Shown here in pieces: positions 63,969 through 64,000 of a stretch of 64,000 nucleotides of DNA. The stretch is from Xanthomarina maritima (GTDB lineage: Bacteria > Bacteroidota > Bacteroidia > Flavobacteriales > Flavobacteriaceae). The notes under the pieces were generated by a model. It saw only the letters and a program-made list of their open reading frames with translations. It searched no databases and was not told where the DNA came from. The position numbers and the translations under genes are program-made. Where the stretch lies: positions 1 to 64,000 of the forward strand of contig NZ_VSFC01000022.1 in assembly GCF_008084905.1 (NCBI RefSeq), given 5' to 3'. Numbering within the stretch: position 1 is the stretch's first letter; each line of letters starts with the position of its first letter.

Positions 63969-64000
63969 ATGAAAACTAGATTTTTTACAATCTTAACAAT
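63969..64000 (+). CDS. Start of a gene cut by the window end (likely exported)
   Basis: ATG followed by codons for KTRFFTILT, the opening of a signal peptide. Only ten codons are in the window. Divergent from grpE, with its own promoter box. Confidence 0.45.
   Translation, partial: MKTRFFTILT

Noticed and set aside
1-64000. tRNA, rRNA, CRISPR arrays, transposases and phage genes
   Set aside because: I saw no convincing tRNA cloverleaf, rRNA segment, transposase or phage structural gene on either strand.

Overview
The window is AT-rich DNA from a member of the Flavobacteriaceae (Bacteroidota). The evidence is a type IX secretion (type B) sorting domain on a large surface protein, the Bacteroidota-type promoter box (TAnnTTTG and a TATCTTTR variant), LytTR and Reg_prop/Y_Y_Y two-component proteins, a flavobacterial-type DnaJ with a reduced zinc centre, and many DUF6090 membrane proteins. 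A marine genus such as Winogradskyella or Psychroserpens would fit, but the sequence does not settle the genus.

Layout. 1-3288: four DUF6090 paralogues separated by structured intergenic repeats or their remnants. 3749-6079: a secreted T9SS-type-B protein. 6189-13155: housekeeping genes (uvrB, a TerB-like gene, a DUF1456 gene, cysH, sucC, lysA, an AHSA1/SRPBCC gene). 13214-15976: a TPR histidine kinase with a LytTR response regulator. 16142-28453: a long same-strand run of secreted, lipoprotein and small-molecule enzymes. Its core is a tight seven-gene operon (16715-23291: epimerase, O-methyltransferase, RidA lipoprotein, M28 peptidase, cupin, SMP-30-like lipoprotein, SDR), followed by an NTF2-like lipoprotein, a proline-iminopeptidase-like lipoprotein, an amidohydrolase and a DUF418 membrane protein. 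28862-35451: eight more tandem DUF6090 genes. 35520-53571: a large signalling locus with three FIST proteins, an EthD-like protein, a soluble histidine kinase, a 2496-residue histidine kinase with eleven tandem sensory units, a periplasmic-propeller histidine kinase, a lone receiver, a receiver-cyclase fusion and a three-TM protein of the Pycsar-effector (PycTM) type. 53650-56740: a 41-residue membrane peptide, a DinB-like protein, a second M28 peptidase and PPK2. 56882-61865 (minus): an ABC-2 exporter, MscS channel and sigma-54 response regulator, with a thirteenth DUF6090 gene as the last gene. 62154-63817 (minus): grpE-dnaJ. The window ends in the first codons of a secreted protein.

How the genes work together. 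The most unusual parts are the two DUF6090 arrays (near-identical 5' ends, divergent 3' parts) and the signalling locus that directly follows the larger array. In that locus no gene encodes a recognisable DNA-binding output. The visible outputs are a class III nucleotidyl cyclase and, 34 bases downstream, a membrane protein of the family that responds to cyclic nucleotides in Pycsar defence. I infer a phosphorelay-controlled cyclic-nucleotide circuit. Its ligand, nucleotide and purpose cannot be read from the sequence.
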